In this document: piece after piece, positions 11,331 through 22,748 of the stretch
Position numbering within the stretch: position 1 is the first letter of the stretch
Layout of the letters: every line of letters starts with the position of its first letter
Source of the DNA: Halichondria panicea
Taxonomy: Eukaryota > Porifera > Demospongiae > Suberitida > Halichondriidae
Length of the DNA stretch: 64,000 nt
Assembly: GCF_963675165.1 (NCBI RefSeq)
Contig: NC_087382.1
Coordinates: 4,689,963-4,753,962 of the forward strand
Direction: 5' to 3'
Position numbers and translations under genes: made by a program
Notes under the pieces: model-generated
Databases searched by the model: none
The model's input: the letters and a program-made list of their open reading frames with translations, nothing else
Told to the model about the DNA's origin: nothing

Positions 11331-12358
11331 CATTTAGTAAGAATCTCCCACTGAATTAATTATGAACCCACACGCAGCCACTGCCCATGATCTATAGCCA
11401 CATATTTAAAAATGTTGCCACCTTTATTACAGTATAGATAATAGTTGTTTTTTGCCCAAGAACGATCACCATAAACACATTTCACAGCACTGAGCTCATT
11501 ATAAACCGTGCAGGAATTAGAATGCTTAAACAGTACATGCACGATTGTCATGTGTACAGAAACAAGAGCTGGTGCAGTTGAACACTGCACACTTTGGTCC
11601 CATTACAATTATGTTTTTTATACTCAGCGGCATCATATTTTAGTGATGCCTGTCTATCAGTCATAACTTGTCAAGCCATTCCCATCACCACCTCACTGAC
11701 ACACAGTGACTGTAAAGCTTGAATTAACACCGGGTGATCCAAGCGCTAAACTGTTCTCATAGACATATTGTATCTCTGTCTTGAAGTCCAGGTGGAACCT
11801 CCGGAGGGGAGTGGTCATACGAATAGTCCTCAGGCCGGGGAACCTAGTATATCTAATAGGTTAACTGTATCTGAACTATACCGGTATGTTTGCATGTGTG
11901 TGCGTGTGTGTTTGAGGATTCCAAATAAAATAAAAGGTGGGTGGAATTGTGTTAAACTGCAACGTATTTTCTCGGGTATTAGAGGCTCAAACTAACTTCT
12001 GACCTTGAGTACAAGACAGTATTGTCTGACCAGTTAACCCTACCAATATAAAAAATATGCAATGGAGTAAAGATGTACTTTAAAGCTCTTGGAAAGGCCT
12101 ATTGTATGGTATGTTCAGATCTGGGACAAACTGAAAGTGGCATGCACATTTTGATAGATCTAATTAGGTTGTTGATGCTATTGGTTATTATGGCCTCCTA
12201 CGTAGCTACCCACACTAGGTGTTTCATGTTTATTTCCCGAAAACACCCGGTTTGGCTGGGAGATCATAACACAATCAATAATTAAGATTTTTACCACACA
12301 TAAAGTGAGGCTTCAGTGCATGCTTTTACATGTTCCAGCTTTGTACGATGATTTCGGC
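11331..12358. other. Non-coding spacer before gene 2
   Basis: There is no convincing gene. The stretch at about 12040-12160 is similar to 4280-4395 upstream of gene 1, and the stretch at 12230-12290 (acacccggtttggctggg) is the inverse of 310-355. The rest of the stretch shows nothing recognisable. Confidence 0.5.
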
Positions 12359-12461
12359 AGCTGCGGGAACTTTATGAGAGGATGTTAAGTCTACTTCCTT
12401 ATAGATATCAGACAACACAGCAGAGTCGTGCTATGTGTATATATATGATGAGGCAATCACT
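12359..12461 (+). promoter_or_regulatory. Type A promoter of gene 2
   Basis: The block agctgcgggaacttt/gagaggatgttaagtct (12359-12392), a TATA-like run (about 12434-12447, tgtgtatatatatg) and aggcaatcact (12451-12461) occur in the same order as before gene 1. Beyond this block the two upstream regions diverge, so the conserved part likely marks the core promoter. Confidence 0.5.
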
Positions 12462-12528
12462 AGGATTCAAAAGAAGGCTAACTTGGTACAGCAGAAAATT
12501 AAAGAGAGAGAGGCATCCATTTTAAACA

Positions 12529-12634
12529 GTGAGTTGAAGACAGTATAGATCTACAGGGTATATGCAGTATGCACTTTAATAGCTATTCTGGGAGTAGTAC
12601 GATCTTTTACAATCATCATCCACATGCACCTCAG
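12529..12634 (+). other. Predicted 5'UTR intron of gene 2 (106 bp)
   Basis: The donor is aaca|GTGAGT at 12529; the acceptor cacctcAG ends at 12634. The ATG follows 14 nt later at 12649. The structure is the same as for gene 1. Confidence 0.55.
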
Positions 12635-12648
12635 GTATACGGCTAGAC

Positions 12649-15600
12649 ATGCTGTCTAGAAATATTCTCAACTGGGTGGTGCTACTGACCCTAGCTACCG
12701 TTACCAGGAGCGAGCACTATCACATTGTGCCAGTGGATTCAACTGACTTATGTAATGGATATCGAAATGGAACTTGTTTTACTCTCGAGCAGTTTGTTGA
12801 AACCGACTTGTTATCTGGTGGAGACAATCTCGCCTTGAGCTTTCTACCTGGAGATCATGTGTTAACTGAGCAGTTATGGATTCGTAACTTCTCACATGTG
12901 CATCTCACTGGCCTGCCGGAAAATACAACTGTAGTCAGATTCCATAGCAATGGTGTAATACGTTTTGTTAGTATTACCAAATTGAGCATTGAACGTTTTG
13001 GTTTCATTGGAGTGAATTTGGGATCACCAAACTCACATCCAGGATTGATCGTTGACAGTGCCCACGATGTCTATATCAACGACTGCTACTTTACGAACTT
13101 TGATTTACTCAATCAGGCAGATATAGTTAAGATTACTAATACTCAAACTGCAACAATTGAAAGCACTCTCTTTATGAAGAACATTGATCGGGCACTGCAC
13201 ATCGAGGCTGATGATGTGTACATAACAAAGAGTGTGTTCACTAGAAATGATGGAGGTGCAGTTGACATTCAATCAAACAACACACAGATCAACAACACAG
13301 AGTTCAACTACAACAGTGCTGAGAATGGAGGAGCAGTAGAAGTGATATCTGGTACTGTAGTGATCACTTGGTGTAACTTTACAAATAACAAAGCTTCTCA
13401 GGATGGTGGAGCGCTTTATGTTACTTCAGGCAGCAGTGTGACCATATCCGATAGCAACCTGAAAAACAATGGAGCTAATTGGGGTGGAGCGATAAATGTT
13501 GATTCAGGCAATGTATCTATTTCCGGCAGCACACTGATAAACAACACTGCTATAATGAATGGTGGAGCTGTTGATGCTTCTTCCTCAAGCATTGTGTCCA
13601 TCTTTAACAGTATATTAACAAACAACACCGCTGACAGGAGTGGTGGAGCGTTTGGTGTTACTTCAAACAGCCGTGTGACTATATCCGATAGCAACCTGAC
13701 AAACAACGGAGCTAAAATTTCAGGTGGAGTGATAAATGTTGATTTAGGCAGTGTATCTATTTCCGGCAGCACACTGACAAACAACATTGCTGCAAAGAAT
13801 GGTGGAGCTATTGATGCTTCTTCCACCAGCCGTGTGACCATATATGATAGTAACCTGAAAAACAATGGAGCTAATTGGGGTGGAGCAATAAATGTTAATT
13901 CAGGCAATGTATCTATTTCCGGCAGCACACTGACAAACAACATTGCTGCAATGAATGGTGGAGCTATTGATGCTTCTTCCTCAAGCATTGTGTCCATCTT
14001 CAACAGTATATTAAGAAACAACACCGCTGATGGGAGTGGTGGAGCGATTGGTGTTCAATCAGGCAATTTGAACATATTTGATAGCAACTTGACGAACAAC
14101 AGAGCTAAAATTTGGGGTGGAGCGATAAATGTTGACTCAAGCCGTGTGTCTATCTCCGACAGTATACTGACAGATAACACTGCTGACAGTAGTGGTGGAG
14201 CTATTGATGCTTCCTCAAGCATTATGTCCATCTTCAACAGCACACTGACAAACAACAGTGCTAAAAGGAATGGTGGAGCAATTGGTGTTACTTCAGACAG
14301 CAGCGTGACCATATCCAATAGCAACTTGACGAACAACAGAGCTAAAATTTCAGGTGGAGCGATAAATGTTGATTCAGGCAATGTATCTATTTCCGGGAGC
14401 ACACTGACGAACAACATTGCTGCAATGAATGGTGGAGCTATTGATGCTTCTTCCTTAAGCATTGTGTCCATCTTCAACAGTATATTAAGAAACAACACCG
14501 CTGACGGGAGTGGTGGAGCGTTTGGTGTTACTTCAGGCAGCCGTGTGACCATATCCGATAGCAACCTGACAAACAACAGAGCTAAAATTTGGGGTGGAGC
14601 GATAAATGTTGAATCAGGCAGTGTATCTATTTCCAATAACACAACACTGACAAACAACACTGCTGATGGGAGTGGTGGAGCGATTCGTGTTCAATCAGGC
14701 AATTTGAACATATTTGATAGCAACTTGACGAACAACAGAGCTAAAATTTGGGGTGGAGCGATAAATGTTGATTCAGGCAATGTATCTATTTCCGGCAGCA
14801 CACTGACAAACAACATTGCTACAATGAATGGTGGAGCTATTGATGCTTCTTCCTCAAGCATTGTGTCCATCTTCAACAGTATATTAAGAAACAACACCGC
14901 TGACGGGAGCGGTGGAGCATTTGGTGTTACTTCAAGCAGCCGTGTGACTATATCCGATAGCAACCTGACAAAAAACGGAGCTAAAATTTCAGGTGGAGTG
15001 ATAAATGTTGATTTAGGCAGTGTATCTATTTCCGACAGCACACTGACAAACAACATTGCTACAATGAATGGTGGAGCTATTGATGCTTCTTCCTCAAGCA
15101 TTGTGTCCATCTTCAACAGTATATTAAGAAACAACACCGCTGACGGGAGCGGTGGAGCATTTGGTGTTACTTCAAGCAGCCGTGTGACTATATCCGATAG
15201 CAACCTGACAAAAAACGGAGCTAAAATTTCAGGTGGAGTGATAAATGTTGATTTAGGCAGTGTATCTATTTCCGACAGCACACTGACAAACAACATTGCT
15301 ACAATGAATGGTGGAGCTATTGATGCTTCTTTCTCAAGCATTGTGTCCATCTTCAACAGTATATTAAGAAACAACACCGCTGACGAGAGTGGTGGAGCGT
15401 TTGGTGTTACTTCAGGCAGCCGTGTGACCATATCCGATAGCAACCTGACAAACAACAGAGCTAAAATTTGGGGTGGAGCGATAAATGTTGAATCAGGCAG
15501 TGTATCTATTTCCAATAACACAACACTAACAAACAACACTGCTGATGGGAGTGGTGGAGCGATTGGTGTTCAATCAGGCAATTTGAACATATTTGATAGC

Positions 15601-18600
15601 AACTTAACGAACAACAGAGCTAAAATTTGGGGTGGAGTGATAAATGTTGATTCAGGCAATGTATCTATTTCCGGCAGCACACTGATAAACAACAGTGCTA
15701 TAATGTATGGTGGACCTGTTTACAACATTGCTGCAATGAATGGTGGAGCTATTGATGCTTCTTCCTCAAGCATTGTGTCCATCTTCAACAGTATATTAAG
15801 AAACAACACCGCTGATGGGAGTGGTGGAGCGATTGGTGTTCAATCAGGCAATTTGAACATATTTGATAGCAACTTGACGAACAACAGAGCTAACATTTGG
15901 GGTGGAGCGATAAATGTTGACTCAAGCCGTGTGTCTATCTCCGACAGCATACTGACAGATAACACTGCTGACTACGGTGGAGCGATTGATGCTTCCTCAA
16001 GCATTATGTTCATCTTCAACAGCACACTGACAAACAACAGTGCTAAAAGGAATGGTGGAGCGATTGGTGTTACTTCAAACAGCAGCGTGACCATATCCGA
16101 TAGCAATCTGATAAACAATAGAGCTGAAATTTGGGGTGGAGCGATAAATATTGACTCAGGCAATGTGTCTATCTCTGACAGCATACTAGAAAAGAACAGT
16201 GCTAAGAGGAATGGTGGAGCAATTGATACTTACTCAGGAAGTGTGTCCATCTCCAACAGCACACTTACAAACAACATTGCTGACAGGAGTGGTGGAGCGA
16301 TCGGTGTTTACTCAAGCAGTGTGTCTATCTCAGACAGCACACTGACAAACAATCGTGCTGTCGCGAATGGTGGATTGATCCATTGTGACCTTGGCAGTAC
16401 TGTGTCCATTTCGGACAGTATGCTGAAAAACAACACAGCTACCTCTGGAGGAGGAATATTTCTAAGAGTGAGTACACTCTCTGTAAATGAGCCAATAAAG
16501 ATCAATCTCAACACAGCACACCAGGATGGTGCAGGAATTTATGCTCATTCTAGTAGAGTTGATTTTCAATCTGCGTCTGCAAATATACGAAGTGAGATTG
16601 TTGACAACATTGCTGGAAATGGTGGAGGTATTTATGCAGTAGCTACAACCATTAAACTAACACACTCACACGTCAGCATCGGCTCAAACACCGCAACTGC
16701 TAGTGGAGGTGGAGTGTTTCTACGGCAAAGTTCAAGACTGTACTTATTTAAAAAAGACCATGAACATGTAGCAAAAAAGAATCAGCATAAAATGACGTTC
16801 GTATCATTATTGATCAACAACAACTCGGCTCAGTATGGAGGGGGAATATTTGTGGCGGATGACACAGAGAGTGGTGCCTGCAGAGGAGGGGTCACAGAAA
16901 CTGGTGCTATTCAAACTATTTTTGAGGACTGCTTTATTCAAACAATAAACTTAATGGAACCCGAACCCAAAATAAACCATTTCAACACATTCATGACTAA
17001 TAACACAGCTACTCAGTCAGGAGCAGATATCTATGGAGGTCTGTTGGACAGGTGCACAGCAGAACAAAATGCTGAATATTACAATTCTTCAAATGGATTG
17101 GACTACATAAAAAGAACCGTAAAACCATATACTGAGTTATCAATTTCCTCTTCGCCTATTCAAGTAACTTTTTGCAACCATTCACAAAGTGACTATGTTT
17201 TCACGAAAAAGGGACACACATACAAAATCAATGTTATGGCTTTTGACCAAGTTGGAAATCCAATCAATGCCACAATTCGCAGTTCTGTTATCACTAATAG
17301 TGGTGTTGGTCGTCTCAAAGAAGGACAATCTGAACAAGTAGTTGGCAATCAATGCACAGAATTAGAGTACAATGTATTCTCACAAGACAGCTCTGCTCAA
17401 GTAGAACTCTATGCTGATGGTCCATGCATGAATTTGGGAATTTCGAGACAAGTTATTAATATTTCTTTTCTACCCTGCACATGCCCTGTCGGACTAAAAC
17501 CAATTCAGTCCGATATTGAGTGCAAATGTGACTGTGATCCAGACTTGCAACAACTATATCAGATAACAAATTGTTCTGAGGAAAATGGGTCCATAAAGCT
17601 GGAAAGTAATAACAACATATGGATAGAATTCATAAATACTCCCAACAAAACAGGGTATGTTGTTAGTAACTGTGCATTTGACTATTGTGTAGAAAAACCA
17701 ATCAACATCAGTCTAAGCAACCCTGACGAACAGTGTGCCTTCAATCGAAGTGGTGTCTTGTGTGGAGAATGTGAACCAGGACTCAGTCTTGTGTTGGCTA
17801 CGTCAAACTGTAAAGAATGCTCTAATCTCTACCTTCTTCTACTAATTCCATTTGCACTGGCAGGCATATTGCTAGTTGCTTCAATTCTCGTACTCAATAT
17901 CACTATAGCAACTGGAAATATTCATGGCCTCATTTTTTACGCCAACATAGTAGCTGCTAATAGAGCAATTTTCCTTCCTAGTGTAAAAAATGTTTTAACA
18001 GTTTTTGTATCATGGGTGAATCTTGACTTGGGAATCGAGACTTGCTTTTACGATGGAATGAACTCTCAAGGAAAAGCGCTCATTCAACTTGTCTTTCCCA
18101 CTTACCTATTTGTTCTAATGCTTCTTATTATACTTTTGAGCAAGTACTTTGACTCATTTGCAAAGCTCCTCTCCAACAGGAACCCAGTTGCTGCCCTAGG
18201 CACACTTGTCCTACTCTCTTATTCTAAATTTTTACGGTTTATTGTTGCAGCACTACAATTCACAGAATTGCATTATCCTGACGGTTCGACCAAAGTTGTT
18301 TGGCTGTACGACGGCAATGTGCAATACTTCACTCCCATTCGCATCCCTCAGTTTGTTGCTGCTATCATAATCCTCATTGCCGGTGTATTGTTCACTGTAC
18401 TGCTCTTCTTTGGACAATGGTTTCCTCGCTGTTCCAAGGTTATGATATGCACCAAGAACACATACTACAATGGTTTCATGGACGCATACCATGCTCCATT
18501 CACTCCCAAGCATCGCTACTGGGTGGGACTGCTTCTCTTTGCTCTGATTGTTTATAATTTAGTAGCTGCTATGGATACAGACACTTCTCTCCCTGTTCTA

Positions 18601-19218
18601 TCAGCTGGGTGTATTGCATTCGGACTGATAGCATTGAACAACCGAGTGTATAAAAAGCGATTTAATGAATATTTAGAAGCATTATTTCTACTTAATCTCG
18701 GTATTCTATCTATTGGGACTTCGTATGTTGTTGAAACACACCAACAGCAAGAAACACTGACCATTGTTTCGATGCCTATAGCTTTCATCCTTTTTGTGAT
18801 AATAATCAGCTACCATTTCCACCACTTCATACTAAAGAACACCAAAATATGGCTTAAGATAAAGGAAGTCACAAGAACTGGTACTGCAGACAAAAAGAAT
18901 CAACAACCTAACAACGCCATGGCAATGCATCAGCTTGCAGCCAATGATGATGATGAGCAATTTAATAATGCTGAGCAAATACACATTGTGAATCCACCCC
19001 TTTACACTGGTGGAGCCGTGGAAGAAGCTGACCCTGATCGCTACATCACTCCTCCCATCATCAGACCAGCCACGAGGCCGGAACAGCTGAGACTCTCCTA
19101 CATGGATGAACTAGCCCCCATCACCACAGAGAACTACAGACCAGCCCCTCTCCCTCAAAGAGTCAACCGTCGTCCTACTGTTACACACACAGAAATCGCC
19201 GGGCCCTTTGCGCAATGA
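12649..19218 (+). CDS. Pmp-like beta-helix repeat, multi-pass membrane receptor-like protein, paralogue 2 (longest)
   Basis: An uninterrupted frame of 2189 residues, about 550 longer than paralogue 1, with the extra length almost wholly in the coil array. Roughly 40 coils of 25-27 residues run from about residue 205 to 1265. They form a higher-order pattern of three (GGAINVDSG..., GGAIDASSS..., GGAFGVTS...), with exact or near-exact duplications described under findings. One coil is truncated and reads GGPV instead of GGAI (about 15711-15740). The Cys-rich module (about 1610-1725) and hydrophobic segments (about 1726-2065) match the other paralogues. In the tail PPxY survives as PPLY, but the terminal motif reads VTHTEI, losing the tyrosine kept in the other three copies. 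Signal peptide as in gene 1. The frame is intact and no pseudogene sign is seen; function is unknown. Confidence 0.88.
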   Translation: MLSRNILNWVVLLTLATVTRSEHYHIVPVDSTDLCNGYRNGTCFTLEQFVETDLLSGGDNLALSFLPGDHVLTEQLWIRNFSHVHLTGLPENTTVVRFHSNGVIRFVSITKLSIERFGFIGVNLGSPNSHPGLIVDSAHDVYINDCYFTNFDLLNQADIVKITNTQTATIESTLFMKNIDRALHIEADDVYITKSVFTRNDGGAVDIQSNNTQINNTEFNYNSAENGGAVEVISGTVVITWCNFTNNKASQDGGALYVTSGSSVTISDSNLKNNGANWGGAINVDSGNVSISGSTLINNTAIMNGGAVDASSSSIVSIFNSILTNNTADRSGGAFGVTSNSRVTISDSNLTNNGAKISGGVINVDLGSVSISGSTLTNNIAAKNGGAIDASSTSRVTIYDSNLKNNGANWGGAINVNSGNVSISGSTLTNNIAAMNGGAIDASSSSIVSIFNSILRNNTADGSGGAIGVQSGNLNIFDSNLTNNRAKIWGGAINVDSSRVSISDSILTDNTADSSGGAIDASSSIMSIFNSTLTNNSAKRNGGAIGVTSDSSVTISNSNLTNNRAKISGGAINVDSGNVSISGSTLTNNIAAMNGGAIDASSLSIVSIFNSILRNNTADGSGGAFGVTSGSRVTISDSNLTNNRAKIWGGAINVESGSVSISNNTTLTNNTADGSGGAIRVQSGNLNIFDSNLTNNRAKIWGGAINVDSGNVSISGSTLTNNIATMNGGAIDASSSSIVSIFNSILRNNTADGSGGAFGVTSSSRVTISDSNLTKNGAKISGGVINVDLGSVSISDSTLTNNIATMNGGAIDASSSSIVSIFNSILRNNTADGSGGAFGVTSSSRVTISDSNLTKNGAKISGGVINVDLGSVSISDSTLTNNIATMNGGAIDASFSSIVSIFNSILRNNTADESGGAFGVTSGSRVTISDSNLTNNRAKIWGGAINVESGSVSISNNTTLTNNTADGSGGAIGVQSGNLNIFDSNLTNNRAKIWGGVINVDSGNVSISGSTLINNSAIMYGGPVYNIAAMNGGAIDASSSSIVSIFNSILRNNTADGSGGAIGVQSGNLNIFDSNLTNNRANIWGGAINVDSSRVSISDSILTDNTADYGGAIDASSSIMFIFNSTLTNNSAKRNGGAIGVTSNSSVTISDSNLINNRAEIWGGAINIDSGNVSISDSILEKNSAKRNGGAIDTYSGSVSISNSTLTNNIADRSGGAIGVYSSSVSISDSTLTNNRAVANGGLIHCDLGSTVSISDSMLKNNTATSGGGIFLRVSTLSVNEPIKINLNTAHQDGAGIYAHSSRVDFQSASANIRSEIVDNIAGNGGGIYAVATTIKLTHSHVSIGSNTATASGGGVFLRQSSRLYLFKKDHEHVAKKNQHKMTFVSLLINNNSAQYGGGIFVADDTESGACRGGVTETGAIQTIFEDCFIQTINLMEPEPKINHFNTFMTNNTATQSGADIYGGLLDRCTAEQNAEYYNSSNGLDYIKRTVKPYTELSISSSPIQVTFCNHSQSDYVFTKKGHTYKINVMAFDQVGNPINATIRSSVITNSGVGRLKEGQSEQVVGNQCTELEYNVFSQDSSAQVELYADGPCMNLGISRQVINISFLPCTCPVGLKPIQSDIECKCDCDPDLQQLYQITNCSEENGSIKLESNNNIWIEFINTPNKTGYVVSNCAFDYCVEKPINISLSNPDEQCAFNRSGVLCGECEPGLSLVLATSNCKECSNLYLLLLIPFALAGILLVASILVLNITIATGNIHGLIFYANIVAANRAIFLPSVKNVLTVFVSWVNLDLGIETCFYDGMNSQGKALIQLVFPTYLFVLMLLIILLSKYFDSFAKLLSNRNPVAALGTLVLLSYSKFLRFIVAALQFTELHYPDGSTKVVWLYDGNVQYFTPIRIPQFVAAIIILIAGVLFTVLLFFGQWFPRCSKVMICTKNTYYNGFMDAYHAPFTPKHRYWVGLLLFALIVYNLVAAMDTDTSLPVLSAGCIAFGLIALNNRVYKKRFNEYLEALFLLNLGILSIGTSYVVETHQQQETLTIVSMPIAFILFVIIISYHFHHFILKNTKIWLKIKEVTRTGTADKKNQQPNNAMAMHQLAANDDDEQFNNAEQIHIVNPPLYTGGAVEEADPDRYITPPIIRPATRPEQLRLSYMDELAPITTENYRPAPLPQRVNRRPTVTHTEIAGPFAQ
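14821..15300 (+). repeat. Perfect 240-bp tandem duplication inside gene 2
   Basis: By eye, 14821-15060 and 15061-15300 are identical over 240 bp. The unit encodes 80 residues, exactly three beta-helix coils, so the duplication keeps both the reading frame and the helical register. Identity without silent changes indicates a very recent event, gene conversion or an assembly artefact. Confidence 0.9.
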
Positions 19219-21289
19219 AGTGTGAACTGCCTTACTTGGTACAATTTTACATGTACAGCTTAAAACAATGTTCGTTTTCACTAGTTATCTGCATGAATAG
19301 TTATTTGCTGTTGTTGACAATTTTAGTTTAAAGAGAGATTGGCTTTCTGTATTAACACTGAAAAAATGGTTGTGCTACATGTATATATAATTATGATTTG
19401 TATTGAATATTTCATTTCCACAAAATGTTGGCTATCGAAAATTAATGCATGTTCCCTTCCCGGTTATAGTCTTAGCTATTTTTACCATTTTGTTCAATTG
19501 ACGCGTTAGAGAATATTTTAGCTTTTCTGATTCGGGTCAAACAGTGAAGAATTACTGAGCAATGATCTATAGATAGGCCAACCTCTCAAATATTCAAGAA
19601 CAAACTCATTGTATAATTATAATCTACGAATCTGACATAGCAAAGTTGACTTTCCGAAATATATTTAAGTAGCATGCTGGGCAACTAACATTGTTAGTGT
19701 TGTGTCTTCCTTTTGGGTACAACAATTGTATTTCAATGTTTTGAAACTCCAGCTCCGTTGTTGGTGTTACAGCGGATGGTAGCAATCATCCCTATGGCCC
19801 ATACTAGCTGTAATGGGATCAAAAGTACAGCTACGTATAATGTTAAATTATCTTGTACCATCAGGACATAATTATGCAATAATTATGTGACAGACAGTAT
19901 TATGAATTAATCATCCAAGTAATAAGACAGTACAGTCATGTATGCTTAGTCTCGAATACCCGCCTCAACCTGTTTACTTTTGGGATACTTTAATCATTAA
20001 TTTTTGAATTGAGCAGTCTCTTATACAAACTCACAGATGTTGGATTGTTTAATCGAAATCATTCACTGTTTTTTGATAGTAAAATATTATAATTATATAG
20101 CTCTGACACGTCTTCAGTTGGTAGCGCATTAGCAGATTCCCTTAGCATGGACATTCCTTAATTCTCATCATTATACTGAGACCATTATTTGTACCTCTCT
20201 CAAAATTAGTACATACAGGAATTTGCATTGAGAGCATTGCTTCGAGAGCTTGTTTACCTTGTGTACATCGGTAATATTAGCTGACACTAGCTCCAAAATA
20301 TTTGACAGTAGATCTAGCAAGGGGTATACTTTCTGCAATATCTGCTCCAATTGAATGGCTGTTGTATAGACGTAACTTCCATGGACTGAGCCCTTCTTTT
20401 TCCTGCTTTATGATATAGTCATCAATTGGGTACATGTTGTGCCTCACTTTTGATCTCAAATACATCTCGCTCGAATAATTATAGCATTGTTTTATAGTAC
20501 TGCAAACTAAGTTCAGTTCACAGACTAAAATCTCGGGAGCATCATGTATATACTGAATAAATTTTTTGCTGTAGTAACCATAACAACAGTGTAAGCATAA
20601 TTATGGTTGCCAATAGTGTGAGTGACTGGTTCTAGTCTGTTGCTTCAGCTTCTGTCTGATATGATGAAGGGGGGTAACGTGTTCAATGCACTTAATTATA
20701 GGGAAAGCAATATTAATGTGTTCTGTACATGCAATTAATTTGTGTCTAAGAGCATGGCTTGTCTAAACTGAATGTACATTGTCATAACAATTAATGTGTA
20801 CAGGAAGTGTATAGCTTATATAAGTAGCTTCCAGTATAAATTAGTCTATGCTGCACGATGTTTATATATAGTTGTGAGGATGCACACGCACGTCCCACAT
20901 TTATGATCTGATAGTCATCAATTGGGTATGTGCTGTGCGTCACTTTTGATCTTAAATACGTCTCACTCGAATATAATTCCCAACCTGTCTACTTAATTTA
21001 TGTGCCCCACATGATTAGGAATGTGTGGTCTATGAATGCTTTGTTGGTCACGGTTGTTGTGACATGTACACACCCAAGGCCACATATGAATGCTTGGTTA
21101 GTCCCCACTGTCAATCTCCATTAGTATGAATGTTTGGTCTATGAATGCTTTTTTGGTGTTTGGTTGTGACACGTACACACATATGAATGCTTGGTCAGCC
21201 CCCACTGTCAATCCCCTAATGTTTGGTCTATGAATGCTTTGTTTGTTCAATGCAATAATACAGGGAAAGCAATAATTACTAAAGTCTGA

Positions 21290-21850
21290 GTTCAACCTTC
21301 ATAAAGTTGTCATAATTTTGTCATACTTCACTGAAATTCAAAGTTTCATTGGATTCCTTGCTGAAAAGCGCTTCTATCTATATGCTATAGAGCTGGTAAG
21401 CTCCAACCGGTTAAAAGTTAGCATTTTCCATGCTGAAGTCCCTGGCATACAGTACGTACTTGTCCACCACATGCACATAAAAGCATTAATGAAGCCATAA
21501 TTGACTACATAACTTCCGGGGCCGCAAATAGACTTTAACCTGTTTGTCTGAGAGCATGATTTCTGGTCATAACAATTAATTTGTGCAGGAAGTTAAGCTT
21601 CCAGCATAAGTCTATATGTGCGTTGAGTTTGACCCCGGAAGATATGTGGTCAACTGATTATGGCTTCATTTATGCTTTATGTGGTTGAGAGGGAGTTCTA
21701 CATGGAAAATGCTAAGGTTACAGCTTTTCAGCTCTACAGCATATAGATAGAAGTGCTTTTTAACAAGGAATTAATCTATGAAACTTTGAAATTTCAGTAA
21801 AGTATGACAAAGTTTATGAAGGTCAAACTCAACACAAATAGACTTTAGTC
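21290..21850. mobile_element. Foldback element with about 215-bp inverted arms
   Basis: The left arm (about 21290-21525) and right arm (about 21632-21840) are imperfect reverse complements around a spacer of about 105 bp. Matching phrases are gtcatacttcactgaaat with its inverse, and the sequence around cttctatctatatgct. The same element sits in the duplicated spacer at about 29655-30225. No coding capacity is seen. It resembles a MITE or foldback element, but no target-site duplication was identified. Confidence 0.55.
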
Positions 21851-22572
21851 AGCCTCTATTGTGTTGCATGATACGTTGTGACACAGGTCCATGCAGGGCC
21901 ACATTTGAATGCTTGTCTATACACATGCAATGTAGCCACATTTACAAAATCTCCCAGCGTGAAATCAGTGTGTACCCCACATATGAATGCTTGGTCAATC
22001 CCCACACTCTATACAACTAGGTAAATAAAGTGAAGTGGGCTGGCTTCTGACACACTAAATAATAATGGCTGCATGCGCAACATTGTGATAGTATAGATAG
22101 AAAAAAAATGCTCTCTAATATTTTTCTGACTGTTTATATCAATTTTTTTTATTGTGATATTATTATAACGGGAAAATTTGGCAAGTATTGTATTTGACAA
22201 ATGAAGCATTTGAACAAGTCCACTGGTAAACTTATCATTTTGGCAAAATTCACCAAAATCGCCAAAATAATTAAGACGCTCGCCAACTTTTCCTGTTATA
22301 CAGTTCAATTAAATGGGCAGGGAAGGGGGCGTGTCTCCAACACATTTTGCGCGGCCCTGTTCAACAACCTCACCAATGTGCTAAATTTCCTGGATCTGCT
22401 CCTGCAGTTCATTGTGTACACATCACCAAGACTCTATATATGCACGCCTAAAGCACATTGCACCAACGCACAATGAATGCAATCGCTTGAAGCATGTGGT
22501 ATCAATGCAGGAAATCTCCAAATGCAGCACATATACCTAGTCTAAAGTAGAACCATTGTACAGATAGTGACA

Positions 22573-22673
22573 ATGGTATTGTACGTGTGGGGAGTGGTGA
22601 TTGTGTGCTCCCTACTACTCACTCATCACAATGGCGCACTATCAATGGGCCCCACTGAAAAGAAACACTACAA
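22573..22673 (+). CDS. Orphan candidate signal-peptide exon
   Basis: An ATG opens 33 codons plus two bases ending at a strong donor (AA|GTAAGT at 22674). The product starts MVLYVWGVVIVCSLLLTHH, a good signal-peptide-like hydrophobic core, followed by a polar segment. No partner exon is identified: joining to the AG before gene 3 gives a stop after three codons. The segment of about 275 bp that holds it (about 22520-22795) is absent from the other spacer copy (near 30990). It may be the first exon of a small secreted protein, a relic, or chance. Confidence 0.25.
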
Positions 22674-22726
22674 GTAAGTGTGTGTGTGTACACATTACCC
22701 TAGTCCTAATTAGGCATCCAGATCAG

Positions 22727-22748
22727 CCTAGACACAGTTGTGTCTAGG
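22727..22748. repeat. Perfect 10-bp-stem palindrome
   Basis: cctagacaca and tgtgtctagg are perfect inverted arms separated by 2 bp. It lies in the same spacer-A-specific segment as the orphan exon. Function is unknown. Confidence 0.5.

Noticed and set aside
13416-15539. Long minus-strand ORFs (about 200-280 codons) opposite gene 2
   Set aside because: They mirror the sense coil repeat, whose codon phase happens to lack stops on the reverse strand. They repeat with the coil period and have no independent features. Similar shadows lie opposite genes 1, 3 and 4.
5500-16500. Regular 78-81-bp repeats that might suggest a CRISPR-like or satellite array
   Set aside because: They are in-frame protein coils within intact genes, with no spacer structure, no cas genes and eukaryotic surroundings.
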